From Erwinia aphidicola (lineage in GTDB: Bacteria > Pseudomonadota > Gammaproteobacteria > Enterobacterales > Enterobacteriaceae): a DNA stretch of 64,000 nucleotides. The stretch's first letter is position 1. Every line of letters begins with the position of its first letter. Below the pieces are notes generated by a model. That model made no database searches. It worked only from the letters and a program-made list of their open reading frames with translations, and was not told the DNA's origin. Shown here one piece after another: positions 16,852 to 26,780 of the stretch. The DNA lies in contig NZ_JACXBP010000001.1 in assembly GCF_014773485.1 (NCBI RefSeq), positions 62,001 through 126,000 of the forward strand, written 5' to 3'. A program made the position numbers and the translations under genes.

Positions 16852-18510
16852 ATGATACTGCAACTGATTGAGATTAGCGGTTTTCGCGGTTTGAACCAGC
16901 TCTCACTACCGCTGGAGCAGGATAACGTGCTGATCGGGGAGAATGCCTGGGGGAAATCGAGCCTGCTGGATGCGCTGACCCTGCTGCTGGCACCCGGGGA
17001 ACTCTACCAGTTTAGCCCCGCCGACTTTCACTGTTCGCCCTATGGCGCAGCAGCGCGGGCGCAGCAGATTGAGGTGCGCTTTACTTTTGCTGAGTATGAG
17101 GCCGGGCAGCATCAGGCGGCGCGCTATCAGCCGCTTAACGGGCTGTGGCAGCCCGCGCAGGGCGAGTTAAAACGGCTCTGTTACCGGGTTTGCGGCGAGC
17201 TGCAGCCAGAGAAGGCGGTGGTCACGCGCCATGAATTTGTTGATGCGAACGGCGCGGTGATCCCGGGGGATCAGACGGCGCGGGTGCAGACGCTAACGCG
17301 GCTCCATCCGGTTTTGCGCCTGCGCGATGCGCGCTTTAACCGGCGGCTGCATCTGGAAGCGGACGCCTCTGGCGACCCGCCGTCATTTAACCAGCTGGCC
17401 AGCCAGATTGAGACGCTGACGCGGGATTTACAGTCGCGGCCACAGAATCTCACCGATGGCGCACTGCGTCAGGGGCTGAGCACCATGCAGCAGCTGTTAG
17501 AGCACTACTTCTCGGTTCAGCTGCCGGCGGCCTCTTCCCAGAGCGGACGTGCTGCTCATCAGCAGGCATCGCGGCGTGGCTGGCGCTATCTCGACAACAT
17601 TAATCAGCTGATTGCGGATGCCGACAGCCGCAGCCGTCGCCTGATCCTGCTGCGGATGTTTGCCCTGCTGGTACAGGCGCGCGGCGCGCATCATCTTGAC
17701 CCGCAGGCCAGGCCACTGCTGCTGATTGAGGATCCGGAAACGCGCCTGCACCCGATTATGCTGGCGGTGGCCTGGGGACTGTTATCGCTGCTGCCGCTGC
17801 AAAAAATGGCCACCACCAACTCTGGCGAACTGCTCTCAATGGTACCAGTCGAGCAGGTGTGCCGCCTGGTGCGCGAGCCGCAGCGGGTCAAAGCCTGGCG
17901 TGTGGGGCCGCAGGGCATGAGTGCGGAAGAGAGCCGCCGCATTGCGTTCCACATCCGCTTTAACCGCCCCTCGGCGCTGTTTGCCCGCTGCTGGCTGCTG
18001 GTCGAAGGTGAGACGGAGGTGTGGGTAATGAACGAGCTGGCGCGCCAGTGCGGCTATCACTTTGCCGCGGAAGGGGTGAAAGTGATTGAGTTCGCGCAAT
18101 CCGGGCTGCGCCCGCTGCTGAAATTTGCCCGCCGCATGGGCATCGAGTGGCATGTACTGACCGACGGCGATGAAGCGGGCAGGAAGTATTCTGCTACCGC
18201 CCGCAGCCAGCTGGAAGGGGACAGCCAGGCAGAACAGCAGCACCTGACGCAGTTACCCGCACTGGATATGGAGCATTTCCTGTACAGGCAGGGATTCGCA
18301 GAGGTATATCATCGGACGGCACGGTTGCCGCCCAATGCGCCAATGAACCTGCGGCGCGTCATCGCCAAAGCGATTCAGCACTCTTCTAAACCGGATTTAG
18401 CCATCGCGGTGGCGATGGATGCGGCACAGCGTGGTACGGAGTCCATTCCTCTGCTGTTACGCAACATGTTCGCCCAGGTACAGTGGCTGGCACGCGGCAA
18501 AGCGGATTAA
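16852..18510 (+). CDS. ybjD: YbjD, OLD-family ATPase/TOPRIM nuclease-like protein
   Basis: A 552-residue protein of E. coli YbjD length. The N-terminal ABC-type ATPase has Walker A GENAWGKSS (about 27-35) and Walker B LLLIEDPETRLHP (about 293). A C-terminal TOPRIM domain has LLVEGETE (about 382) and DGDEAGRKY (about 437). The OLD family (class 2-like) includes overcoming-lysogenisation nucleases; the exact role of YbjD is not established. The ATG follows AGGAAA. A strong bidirectional terminator ends it. Confidence 0.93.
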   Translation: MILQLIEISGFRGLNQLSLPLEQDNVLIGENAWGKSSLLDALTLLLAPGELYQFSPADFHCSPYGAAARAQQIEVRFTFAEYEAGQHQAARYQPLNGLWQPAQGELKRLCYRVCGELQPEKAVVTRHEFVDANGAVIPGDQTARVQTLTRLHPVLRLRDARFNRRLHLEADASGDPPSFNQLASQIETLTRDLQSRPQNLTDGALRQGLSTMQQLLEHYFSVQLPAASSQSGRAAHQQASRRGWRYLDNINQLIADADSRSRRLILLRMFALLVQARGAHHLDPQARPLLLIEDPETRLHPIMLAVAWGLLSLLPLQKMATTNSGELLSMVPVEQVCRLVREPQRVKAWRVGPQGMSAEESRRIAFHIRFNRPSALFARCWLLVEGETEVWVMNELARQCGYHFAAEGVKVIEFAQSGLRPLLKFARRMGIEWHVLTDGDEAGRKYSATARSQLEGDSQAEQQHLTQLPALDMEHFLYRQGFAEVYHRTARLPPNAPMNLRRVIAKAIQHSSKPDLAIAVAMDAAQRGTESIPLLLRNMFAQVQWLARGKAD

Positions 18511-18572
18511 CGCGGTGGGCTTGAAAACGGCTTAACACAACCCATATCAGTTGAACGTCAGCGAGAAACAGA

Positions 18573-18601
18573 AAAATGCCAGCATCAGTGGCTGGCATTT
18601 T
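18573..18601. terminator. Bidirectional terminator between ybjD and cspD
   Basis: An 11-bp perfect stem AAAATGCCAGC / GCTGGCATTTT with a 7-base loop lies between the convergent genes. It gives a T run on both strands. Confidence 0.85.
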
Positions 18602-18633
18602 ACCGTAGGGTTGTACAGAATGATTGTGAAGGG

Positions 18634-18861
18634 TCAGGCGCTAATTGCCATGGCCTCTTCCACAGGGACGATGAGGCTCGCATGATTGCCTTTTGGCCCT
18701 TCATGCACATCGAACTGGACTTGTTGCCCGGCTTTTAGCGTTCTGTATCCGTCCATCTTAATGGTCGAGTAGTGGGCGAAGATATCTTCGCCACCGCCCA
18801 CAGGACAGATGAAACCGAAGCCTTTGGCGTTATTGAACCATTTAACAGTACCCGTCTCCAT
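18634..18861 (-). CDS. cspD: Cold-shock-like protein CspD
   Basis: A 75-residue single-stranded nucleic-acid-binding cold-shock fold. RNP1 is KGFGFI and RNP2 is DIFAHYS. In E. coli CspD is stationary-phase-induced and inhibits DNA replication; it is not cold-inducible. The start is METGTVKWFNN at ATG 18859-18861; the frame to 18885 has no counterpart in the family. It is divergent from clpS, as in E. coli. The macAB genes that lie between ybjD and cspD in E. coli are absent here. Confidence 0.95.
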   Translation of the reverse strand: METGTVKWFNNAKGFGFICPVGGGEDIFAHYSTIKMDGYRTLKAGQQVQFDVHEGPKGNHASLIVPVEEAMAISA

Positions 18862-19183
18862 GCTTCTACATCCCTCGCAAGACATTCTAATTGAGTGGAG
18901 GTGTTCAGGTTTGTTGACCTGACGGCTGATTAAAAGATATTCAGCCTGTTGCTGTACTGTAGAGAAATGGTATCAAGGGTCAAGCAAACGGACGGTTATC
19001 GCAGGGACAAAATCATCAAAATTTGAAGCAGTTAACGCTATTGCAAATTTTGTGATGAAGGTCGCGAAAGACCAGTTCTGTAGACAATTTCCACCGCGCC
19101 GCTCAACATTTTCTTCATGTTATTCCTAACCTGAATGATGTTAGTCTGGCGTAATCAGGTAACGTTGATCACACTGGATATGT
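18862..19183. promoter_or_regulatory. cspD-clpS divergent control region
   Basis: A 322-bp non-coding stretch. It includes an exact inverted repeat CAAAATTTG (19017-19025) / CAAATTTTG (19044-19052), extended by CAT/GATG with a one-base offset. The loop is 18 bases. It could be a protein-binding dyad or an RNA hairpin in the clpS leader. No clear -35/-10 was fixed. Confidence 0.4.
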
Positions 19184-19504
19184 ATGGGAAAGACTAACGA
19201 CTGGCTTAACTTTGAACAGCTTGCTGATAACAAAGTGCGTGAAGAGCTCAAGCCACCATCGATGTATAAAGTTATTCTGAACAATGACGATTATACGCCT
19301 ATGGAATTTGTTATTGACGTGCTGCAAAAGTTCTTTTCTTATGATGTTGAACGTGCAACGCAACTGATGCTTACGGTTCACTACCAGGGAAAGGCGATTT
19401 GTGGTGTTTTCACTGCCGAAGTGGCAGAGACCAAAGTCGCTCACGTGAACAAATATGCCAGGGAAAATGAGCATCCGTTGCTTTGTACGCTGGAAAAAGC
19501 CTGA
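19184..19504 (+). CDS. clpS: ClpS, N-end-rule adaptor of ClpAP
   Basis: A 106-residue adaptor that binds proteins with N-terminal Leu, Phe, Tyr or Trp and hands them to ClpA. It is nearly identical to E. coli ClpS: an extended N-terminus, then [10 protein letters not shown] with the specificity pocket, [10 protein letters not shown], and the C-terminal [13 protein letters not shown]. The ATG at 19184 has only a weak GGAT site. clpA starts 28 bp downstream. Aat at 26 kb makes substrates for the same pathway. Confidence 0.97.
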   Translation: MGKTNDWLNFEQLADNKVREELKPPSMYKVILNNDDYTPMEFVIDVLQKFFSYDVERATQLMLTVHYQGKAICGVFTAEVAETKVAHVNKYARENEHPLLCTLEKA

Positions 19505-19532
19505 ATAAGGCGATCTATTGGGGGAGGTGCCT

Positions 19533-21809
19533 ATGCTCAATCAAGAACTGGAACTCAGTTTAAATATGGCTTTCGCCAGAGCGCGTGAGCACCGACATGA
19601 GTTTATGACCGTCGAGCATTTGTTACTGGCTCTGCTCAGTAACCCGTCGGCCAGAGAGGCACTGGAAGCCTGTACGGTGGATATCGTGGCATTACGCCAG
19701 GAGCTTGAAGCCTTCATTGAACAAACCACCCCGGTCCTGCCGGTTAGTGAAGAAGAGCGCGACACACAGCCGACGCTCAGTTTCCAGCGCGTACTGCAGC
19801 GTGCAGTATTCCATGTCCAGTCTTCCGGCCGCAGTGAAGTGGCTGGGGCAAACGTCCTCGTGGCTATTTTTAGCGAGCAGGAATCACAGGCAGCTTATCT
19901 GCTGCGCAAGCATGAAGTCAGCCGCCTTGATGTGGTGAACTTTATCTCTCACGGCACGCGCAAAGATGAGCCAGGCCCGGCATCTGGCGCGGAAAATCCG
20001 GTTAACGAAGAGCAAGCAGGCGGGGAGGATCGTATGGAAAACTTCACCACCAACCTTAACCAGCTTGCCCGTGTTGGCGGTATCGATCCGCTGATCGGCC
20101 GCGATAAAGAGCTGGAGCGTGCTGTCCAGGTGCTGTGCCGTCGCCGCAAGAATAACCCGCTGCTGGTGGGGGAATCGGGCGTCGGTAAAACCGCGATTGC
20201 TGAGGGGCTGGCCTGGCGTATTGTGCAGGGCGACGTGCCGGAAGTGATGAAAGAGTGCACCATCTACTCGCTGGATATTGGCTCACTGCTGGCTGGTACT
20301 AAATATCGGGGTGACTTCGAGAAGCGTTTTAAAGCGCTGTTGAAGCAGCTCGAACAGGATAACAACAGCATTCTGTTTATCGATGAGATCCATACCATCA
20401 TCGGTGCAGGTGCGGCCTCCGGTGGCCAGGTCGATGCGGCTAATCTGATCAAACCGCTGCTCTCGAGCGGCAAGATCCGCGTGATGGGTTCGACCACCTA
20501 TCAGGAATTCAGCAATATCTTCGAAAAAGATCGTGCGCTGGCACGCCGCTTCCAGAAGATCGATATTACTGAACCATCAATTGATGAAACGGTGCAGATC
20601 CTTACCGGTTTGAAGCCGAAGTACGAAGCGCACCACGACGTGCGTTATACCGCGAAAGCGGTGCGTGCAGCGGTGGAGCTGGCGGTGAAATATATCAACG
20701 ATCGTCATCTGCCGGACAAGGCGATCGACGTCATTGATGAAGCGGGTGCGCGTGCGCGCCTGATGCCAGTCAGCAAACGCAAGAAAACGGTGAATGTGTC
20801 TGACATCGAAACGGTGGTAGCGCGTATTGCGCGTATTCCGGAGAAGAGCGTATCGGCTTCCGATCGCGACTCCCTGAAAACCCTGGGCGATCGCCTGAAA
20901 ATGCTGGTGTTCGGCCAGGACAATGCCATTGAAGTGCTGACTGAAGCCATCAAGATGAGCCGTGCAGGGCTGGGCCAGGATCGTAAACCGGTCGGTTCCT
21001 TCCTGTTTGCTGGCCCTACCGGCGTCGGTAAAACCGAGGTGACCGTTCAGCTGGCGAAAGCGCTGGGCATTGAGCTGCTGCGTTTTGATATGTCCGAATA
21101 TATGGAGCGCCACACCGTCAGTCGCCTGATTGGTGCGCCTCCGGGCTATGTTGGTTTTGACCAGGGCGGCCTGTTAACCGATGCGGTAATTAAACATCCG
21201 CACGCGGTGGTGCTGCTGGACGAAATCGAGAAGGCTCACCCTGACGTATTCAACCTGCTGCTGCAGGTGATGGATAACGGGATGCTGACCGATAACAACG
21301 GCCGCAAAGCGGACTTCCGCAATGTGGTGGTGGTGATGACTACCAACGCCGGGGTAAGGGAAACGGAACGTAAATCTATCGGCCTGATCCAGCAGGACAA
21401 CAGCACCGATGCGATGGAAGAGATCAAAAAGATCTTTACCCCAGAGTTCCGTAACCGTCTGGATAATATTATCTGGTTCAAGCATCTCGACCAGGCCGTT
21501 ATTCATCAGGTGGTCGACAAGTTTATTGTCGAACTGCAGGCTCAGCTGGATGCCAAAGGCGTCTCGCTGGAAGTCAGTGATGATGCGCGTGACTGGCTGG
21601 CAGAGAAAGGTTACGACAAAGCGATGGGTGCGCGTCCGATGGCGCGTACCGTGCAGGAGAGCCTGAAGAAACCGCTGGCTAATGAACTGCTGTTTGGTTC
21701 GCTGGTTGACGGCGGCTCGGTGTCGGTGGCGCTGGATAAAGACAACAACCAGCTGACCTATCACTTCCTCAGTGCCGAGAAGCGTAAAGCGGAAGGTACC
21801 GTTCACTAA
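19533..21809 (+). CDS. clpA: ATP-dependent Clp protease ATP-binding subunit ClpA
   Basis: A AAA+ unfoldase that feeds ClpP. The 758 residues equal E. coli ClpA. The N-domain (about 1-145) contacts ClpS. D1 has Walker A GESGVGKT and Walker [11 protein letters not shown]2 has GPTGVGKTE and [13 protein letters not shown]. The ClpP-docking IGL loop is in KSIGLI (about residue 615). A strong GGGGGAGGT site supports the ATG at 19533. It is followed at once by a terminator. Confidence 0.97.
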   Translation: MLNQELELSLNMAFARAREHRHEFMTVEHLLLALLSNPSAREALEACTVDIVALRQELEAFIEQTTPVLPVSEEERDTQPTLSFQRVLQRAVFHVQSSGRSEVAGANVLVAIFSEQESQAAYLLRKHEVSRLDVVNFISHGTRKDEPGPASGAENPVNEEQAGGEDRMENFTTNLNQLARVGGIDPLIGRDKELERAVQVLCRRRKNNPLLVGESGVGKTAIAEGLAWRIVQGDVPEVMKECTIYSLDIGSLLAGTKYRGDFEKRFKALLKQLEQDNNSILFIDEIHTIIGAGAASGGQVDAANLIKPLLSSGKIRVMGSTTYQEFSNIFEKDRALARRFQKIDITEPSIDETVQILTGLKPKYEAHHDVRYTAKAVRAAVELAVKYINDRHLPDKAIDVIDEAGARARLMPVSKRKKTVNVSDIETVVARIARIPEKSVSASDRDSLKTLGDRLKMLVFGQDNAIEVLTEAIKMSRAGLGQDRKPVGSFLFAGPTGVGKTEVTVQLAKALGIELLRFDMSEYMERHTVSRLIGAPPGYVGFDQGGLLTDAVIKHPHAVVLLDEIEKAHPDVFNLLLQVMDNGMLTDNNGRKADFRNVVVVMTTNAGVRETERKSIGLIQQDNSTDAMEEIKKIFTPEFRNRLDNIIWFKHLDQAVIHQVVDKFIVELQAQLDAKGVSLEVSDDARDWLAEKGYDKAMGARPMARTVQESLKKPLANELLFGSLVDGGSVSVALDKDNNQLTYHFLSAEKRKAEGTVH

Positions 21810-21832
21810 CCGCTAACCGTGATGTGAATAAC

Positions 21833-21865
21833 AAAGCCTGATGAATATCATCAGGCTTTTTTTTT
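21833..21865 (+). terminator. Rho-independent terminator of clpA
   Basis: A 12-bp stem AAAGCCTGATGA / TCATCAGGCTTT with a three-base loop is followed by more T, to nine in a row. It lies 24 bp past the clpA stop and ends two bases before the 3' end of the convergent hydrolase gene. Confidence 0.9.
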
Positions 21866-21867
21866 AC

Positions 21868-22698
21868 CTATCGACAGGTGGGTTGCAGCCGGAGTAACGA
21901 CGGCCAGAGTGCGGCCCAGCCGCCGCCGTGCGTCATTCCCGCCACGCTGACAATACGCACGCAGGCGCTGTGGCTGGCTTGCGCGTAACTCTGCGTCACG
22001 CTTTCAGGTACTACCCGATCGTCGCTGCCGGAGAAGTGGATCTGCGGTAGCCGCGCCAGGGCAGGCGCGACGTCTTTAGCATTCAGCGAGCCGGGCATTG
22101 CGCTGGCCTGATGCAGCCGGTTCACTTCCTCACTGTCCAGGTTGCCCGCCACGGTGCGCAGTGACTGGATATCGTGGCGTCTTGCCGCTACCAGCGCGGC
22201 CACCGCACCGCCGCCGGAATACCCGGTCAGCACCACCGGCTGACCGGGCGTCTGGCGCACCAGCTGGCTGACGGCATCATTCATGGCGTCAATCACTGTG
22301 GGCGCGTAGCGCAGATCGGTCCACCAGCGGGGGGAACAGCTTGGGTTACGCGTCATCGCAATGAACTGGCAGGGGCGGGCCAGGTAGATCACATTGGCAG
22401 CGCGGTCTGCGGCAGCAAGCCTGAGCGCCACAGGGTTAAAAGGTGTCGGGTCATGGGAAGGCTGGCTGGGCGTGACCCAGGCAAAGCCATCGCCCTCAAT
22501 GTAGAGATGCAGCGGCTGGCGCGGATCGCTTATTCGTCCCCACCAGCTGAGAATAAAGGGCGCGGCGTGAATTTCGCCGCGCTGGAATCCCGCCGACTGC
22601 GCAATGGCCTCGGCAGTTTCAGGACGATTGGCTGAGGTACAGCCGCCGCAAAGCAGGCTGCACCCCAGTAATCCTGCGCTTAAAAACGACAGTCGCAT
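21868..22698 (-). CDS. Predicted lipoprotein alpha/beta hydrolase
   Basis: A 276-residue exported hydrolase. The N-terminus MRLSFLSAGLLGCSLLCGGC is a lipoprotein-type signal (Cys20 most likely, Cys13 possible). The hydrolase triad is visible: nucleophile Ser161 in TGYSGGG, acid in GSDDR (226-227) and His257 in GMTHGGGW. The substrate is unknown. It starts 7 bp after the autotransporter stop in the same orientation, with no good ribosome site, which suggests coupled translation. The upstream extension to 22773 lies within the autotransporter barrel and is not supported. Confidence 0.78.
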   Translation of the reverse strand: MRLSFLSAGLLGCSLLCGGCTSANRPETAEAIAQSAGFQRGEIHAAPFILSWWGRISDPRQPLHLYIEGDGFAWVTPSQPSHDPTPFNPVALRLAAADRAANVIYLARPCQFIAMTRNPSCSPRWWTDLRYAPTVIDAMNDAVSQLVRQTPGQPVVLTGYSGGGAVAALVAARRHDIQSLRTVAGNLDSEEVNRLHQASAMPGSLNAKDVAPALARLPQIHFSGSDDRVVPESVTQSYAQASHSACVRIVSVAGMTHGGGWAALWPSLLRLQPTCR

Positions 22699-22705
22699 CG
22701 GCAGA

Positions 22706-25276
22706 TTAGAACAGCTTGCGCACTTGCAGGCTGACGGTTTGCCCCTTAAAGTGCGGAGCGGCCTGCAGGTCATAGCGCGCTTCCAGGCTCAGATCATCAG
22801 CATGGGCCAGCGTGGCACCAATACTGGCTTCGGCACTGTCTTTAGCAGGGCTGGCACCCGAAGTGGTGAAGCGCGTCTCGCCAATACTGTCTGCACTGAA
22901 GCCGGAGGAGGTTTTCATCGGGCTGCGGTCATACTGATGCGTCCACATCAGCTGTACAAACGGCGACAGCTCTCCGGCACCGGTCGACCAGCTGTGCGCC
23001 AGCTTGCTGCCGAGGCTGCTTTCGAACGACTGGCTGTGCGCGCTGTCAACGGATAATGCACTGCCGCCATCGCTGCTCTCCTGATAGCTGCCCTGATGCA
23101 GATAGCTGTAGCTCAGGCTGGCCAGCGGGGTGAGCACGGTGGCATCGCCCAGCGCCAGCGGGTAGCCAAATTCACCTTTCACTGCGGCCTGCTGACCGTG
23201 GAAATGGCTGCTGGCGCTGTCGCTAAAGCCGCTGAAGTCAACGGCGCGCTGGCTTTCGTAAGACTGGCGGGTCAGGCTGGTGCTGAGGTTGACAAACCAC
23301 GGTTCGCCGGTGTAGCTGGCGTAAGCGATACCGCCCCAGGCGTCGACATCGCTGCTGTTGCCCTTCAGGTTATCAGCACCTTTTACCGAGGTACGGCTGT
23401 AGCTCAGCGCCACGCCCGCGCGCCAGTTGCCGGGCAGCTGGCGGTCAAGACCCAGCACCAGGCCGCCGTAGTGGGCGCGGTAGCCGCTGACGTTATCAGT
23501 CATTCCCTGGCGAGCACTGCCGTAGAACGGTTTGCCCCACGCCGCCCAGTCGAGGCTGTCATCACCGGTGGCGATACCGCGAGCGCTGCCGCTTTGCGCA
23601 GTGCGCAGACCGTCCAGATGGCTGCCTACAACGCCCAGTGCATCCATTGATGCGGAGGAGGTTGCGGCGGAAGCCATGCTGTTCTGTGCCGGAGCCAGCT
23701 GTTCGCCAATACGGTTAGCCTCAGCCTGCGTGGTAAGGGTTTTAGAGGCGTTAAACAGGTCGAGCAGGCCAGCAGAAAAGCCGCTGTAGCTGGAGAGACC
23801 GCTGATCGATGCTATCGCATTACCGGTGGTGGGCAGCGGTTTGGCCGCTACCGGAGCGGTTGGCGTGGTCGGCGTCACCGGGATGACCGGAATGACTGGC
23901 GTTACCGGAATGACCGGGGTGACTGGCTCTGTCGGCGTGGTCGGGGGTGAAACCGGCACCGTTGGCGTGGTCGGGGTGACTGGCGTCACTGGTGTTGGTG
24001 GAGTTACTGGTGGTGTTACAGGTGGTGTTACAGGTGGTGCGGGTTCATCGAGATAGAGGGCCAGATCGCTGGTGCTACCGTTATCGATCACTTTCGCCGT
24101 AACCACACCGTTATAGTTATCCACCACGTAGTGCAGGGCGCTGGTATTGTAGGTCGCGCTGCCTGCACTGATTGCCAGATAGCGTTGGCCGCTGGCAAAG
24201 CCATAGCTGCTGCCGGTGCTGCTTAAACGGATGGTCGAGCCGGAATCAATCAGCGCGTTGCCGCTGACGGTCAGGCGGCCATAGCCGATATCAAGCGCGC
24301 TGCCCTGGGCATACGTGGTGTCAGAAACCCCGAGATTGAGGATAGCATCTTGGGTCTGATGGTAATTGCCGCGAATGGTGAGTGGCTGAGTGACCAGCAC
24401 ATCAGCACGGTTGGTGAGGGTATGGCTGCCACCCAGGTCCACATTATCATTCAGCAGCAGCATTCCCCCGCCAAAGCTGACATCGGCGCCGGTGGCGACA
24501 ATCTGGCCTGTCGGGTTAGCCATTACTGGACCGATGATAAAATTGTTTGCGCCTGTCAGCTGGCCCCGTCGGTCACTGCCGCCGTTAATCACCAATTCAT
24601 TGCTGGAAGTGTGGATAATATTGCCAGCAATGGTACCGCTGTTATTTATGGTGCCGATGGCACCATTAAAACTGTTGGTTATTGCATTGTTAGTGGATAC
24701 GTTCAAACCTGGGTTAAAGGGACCGATAAAACCGTCGTTGTTCAGCGTGGTAATCTGCCCCTGGTTGAAAATCGCCGTTTGGGTACCGGAGATAATCCCG
24801 CTTGCGGTGTTGTTTAACGCGCTCAGGGTGCCGAAATTGGCGATGCCAATACCGCTATATCGCGAACCTGAAGAGCTGTTGGTGTTGATATAACCGCTGT
24901 TGATCAGTGAGCCAATATTATTGTCGTTTTCAAGCGCTATGCCGGTATCGGAGGTGATGAAACCGGAGTTTTTCAATGTTGCGAGATCGCCGCCGTTGTA
25001 CAAGCCGATAGCTGTTTGATTGTAAATGGATCCCTGATTATCAATCAGCGTAGTGGTACTGGAGTTGCGCACGGCGAACTGCTGAGTATCAGCACTCACC
25101 ATGCCGTTAGGGGTGATGGTTAAGGTGTCTGTGGAAACCACGTAAGGGGCAGCATACGAGGAGTCGTTAATCTCATTGCTGGGTACGGGCGTCGCGTGGG
25201 CCAGGGCTGAACTTTGCGCTGCTGTCAGGACAATGACCAGCGGTTTAAGCGGGAAAGCGTGAAGCGTTTTTTTCAT
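22706..25276 (-). CDS. Autotransporter (type Va) with beta-helix passenger and Pro/Thr linker
   Basis: An 856-residue surface protein. Parts: a signal peptide (1-28, ending AHA); a passenger of repeating units of the form L.NSG.I / LNN.G.I (about 30-400), typical of a right-handed beta-helix; a Pro-Thr-Val linker (about 410-475); a helix; then a C-terminal 12-strand barrel (about 570-856) ending in LQVRKLF with the terminal Phe used in outer-membrane insertion. No protease or lipase motif was seen, so adhesin is the best guess. The ATG at 25274-25276 is chosen over 25291. Confidence 0.85.
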   Translation of the reverse strand: MKKTLHAFPLKPLVIVLTAAQSSALAHATPVPSNEINDSSYAAPYVVSTDTLTITPNGMVSADTQQFAVRNSSTTTLIDNQGSIYNQTAIGLYNGGDLATLKNSGFITSDTGIALENDNNIGSLINSGYINTNSSSGSRYSGIGIANFGTLSALNNTASGIISGTQTAIFNQGQITTLNNDGFIGPFNPGLNVSTNNAITNSFNGAIGTINNSGTIAGNIIHTSSNELVINGGSDRRGQLTGANNFIIGPVMANPTGQIVATGADVSFGGGMLLLNDNVDLGGSHTLTNRADVLVTQPLTIRGNYHQTQDAILNLGVSDTTYAQGSALDIGYGRLTVSGNALIDSGSTIRLSSTGSSYGFASGQRYLAISAGSATYNTSALHYVVDNYNGVVTAKVIDNGSTSDLALYLDEPAPPVTPPVTPPVTPPTPVTPVTPTTPTVPVSPPTTPTEPVTPVIPVTPVIPVIPVTPTTPTAPVAAKPLPTTGNAIASISGLSSYSGFSAGLLDLFNASKTLTTQAEANRIGEQLAPAQNSMASAATSSASMDALGVVGSHLDGLRTAQSGSARGIATGDDSLDWAAWGKPFYGSARQGMTDNVSGYRAHYGGLVLGLDRQLPGNWRAGVALSYSRTSVKGADNLKGNSSDVDAWGGIAYASYTGEPWFVNLSTSLTRQSYESQRAVDFSGFSDSASSHFHGQQAAVKGEFGYPLALGDATVLTPLASLSYSYLHQGSYQESSDGGSALSVDSAHSQSFESSLGSKLAHSWSTGAGELSPFVQLMWTHQYDRSPMKTSSGFSADSIGETRFTTSGASPAKDSAEASIGATLAHADDLSLEARYDLQAAPHFKGQTVSLQVRKLF
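23850..24046 (-). repeat. Repetitive DNA encoding the autotransporter linker
   Basis: On the plus strand the region is built from variants of GGTG(G/T)TGTTAC(A/T), including adjacent 12-bp units near 24005-24040 that encode PPVT, plus longer variants encoding PVTPVIP-type repeats. All units are multiples of three, so recombination changes linker length rather than frame. Confidence 0.75.
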
Positions 25277-25399
25277 TATTATTGCCACCATCAGAGTTAT
25301 CAGAGCTGATTCATTCAGCTATTTTTAAGAATATTCTGATTTATCGGCACGGCCTGAAGGCACTTTAGCGGGGCTGGAAAATATATTTGGCGCATAAAA

Positions 25400-25425
25400 A
25401 AACCGGACTGAGAGCAGTCCGGTTT
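25400..25425 (-). terminator. Rho-independent terminator of infA
   Basis: A perfect 11-bp stem AAACCGGACTG / CAGTCCGGTTT with an AGAG loop. Read leftward it is followed by a T run (seven T in total). It lies about 55 bp past infA and isolates it from the autotransporter gene. Confidence 0.9.
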
Positions 25426-25477
25426 GGATTATCAGTGCGGCAAGCGTTAACGCGGCAGCACGGCAGAATGGGGCAAA

Positions 25478-26056
<579 letters not shown>

Positions 26057-26749
26057 TTAAAAAAGCCGCTGCGGTTGCCAGCAGCCGGTGATAAGTGGCT
26101 GATGTGCGAGGGAATAGACGTATTGCAGATAGCGGGCGCGCGCGATCTCTTCTGCGCCGAGTGAGGCGGTGTGAGGGTTAAGCACTTGGCAGTCTATCAG
26201 CTTTCCGCCCTGGCGATGGAACCACTCGCTAAATACCAGCAGTGCCGTTTTGGAGGCATTCTCCCGCCGGCTGAACATCGACTCACCGCAAAAAATTTGC
26301 CCGAGCGCCAGCCCATACATGCCGCCCACCAGTTCATCGCCGAACCACACTTCAACCGACTGCGCATGCCCGAGTTCGAAAAGCTTGAGCCAGGCGCGCT
26401 TCACCTCAAAGGTGATCCAGGTACCTTCCTGGCGATCGCTGGCGCAGCCCTCGATCACTTGCTGAAAGTCCTGATTGATTGTCACCCGGTAGGGTGACCT
26501 GCTGTGAAAGCGTTTCATGCTGCGGCTGAGGTGAAAGGCTTCGGGTAACAGCACGGCGCGCGGATCGGGTGACCACCACAGGATAGGATCGCCAGGGGAA
26601 AACCACGGGAAGATCCCCTTATGGTAGGCATTTAGCAGACGAGCCGGGCTAAGGTCGCCGCCCATCGCCAGCAGGCCATTAGGTTCCCGCAGCGCCATTT
26701 CTGGCGGCGGGAAGTTTAACGATTCGCGTGAAAGCTGTATCAGGCGCAT
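26057..26749 (-). CDS. aat: Leucyl/phenylalanyl-tRNA-protein transferase
   Basis: Transfers Leu or Phe from tRNA to proteins with N-terminal Arg or Lys, making N-end-rule degrons read by ClpS-ClpA (encoded at 19-22 kb). It is 230 residues, against 234 in E. coli. Conserved stretches are [37 protein letters not shown] and GGMYGL. It follows cydC by 31 bp, so the leftward cydD-cydC-aat order is conserved. Confidence 0.96.
   Translation of the reverse strand: MRLIQLSRESLNFPPPEMALREPNGLLAMGGDLSPARLLNAYHKGIFPWFSPGDPILWWSPDPRAVLLPEAFHLSRSMKRFHSRSPYRVTINQDFQQVIEGCASDRQEGTWITFEVKRAWLKLFELGHAQSVEVWFGDELVGGMYGLALGQIFCGESMFSRRENASKTALLVFSEWFHRQGGKLIDCQVLNPHTASLGAEEIARARYLQYVYSLAHQPLITGCWQPQRLF
26060..26090 (-). 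terminator. Terminator overlapping the 3' end of aat
   Basis: Read leftward, CCGGCTGC, an 8-base loop and GCAGCGG form a short interrupted stem followed by CTTTTTTAA. The stop codon TAA lies within the T tract, so the last aat codons double as the terminator stem. Confidence 0.65.
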
Positions 26750-26780
26750 CCGCAGATTCTCAACAGGGCAGAGCTAATGA

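Noticed and set aside
20577-21806. Leftward open frames of 178 and 210 codons across clpA
   Set aside because: Antisense shadows of a highly conserved gene.
23826-24056. Regular short repeats considered as a CRISPR array
   Set aside because: The repeats are contiguous 12-15 bp coding units of the autotransporter linker, without spacers.
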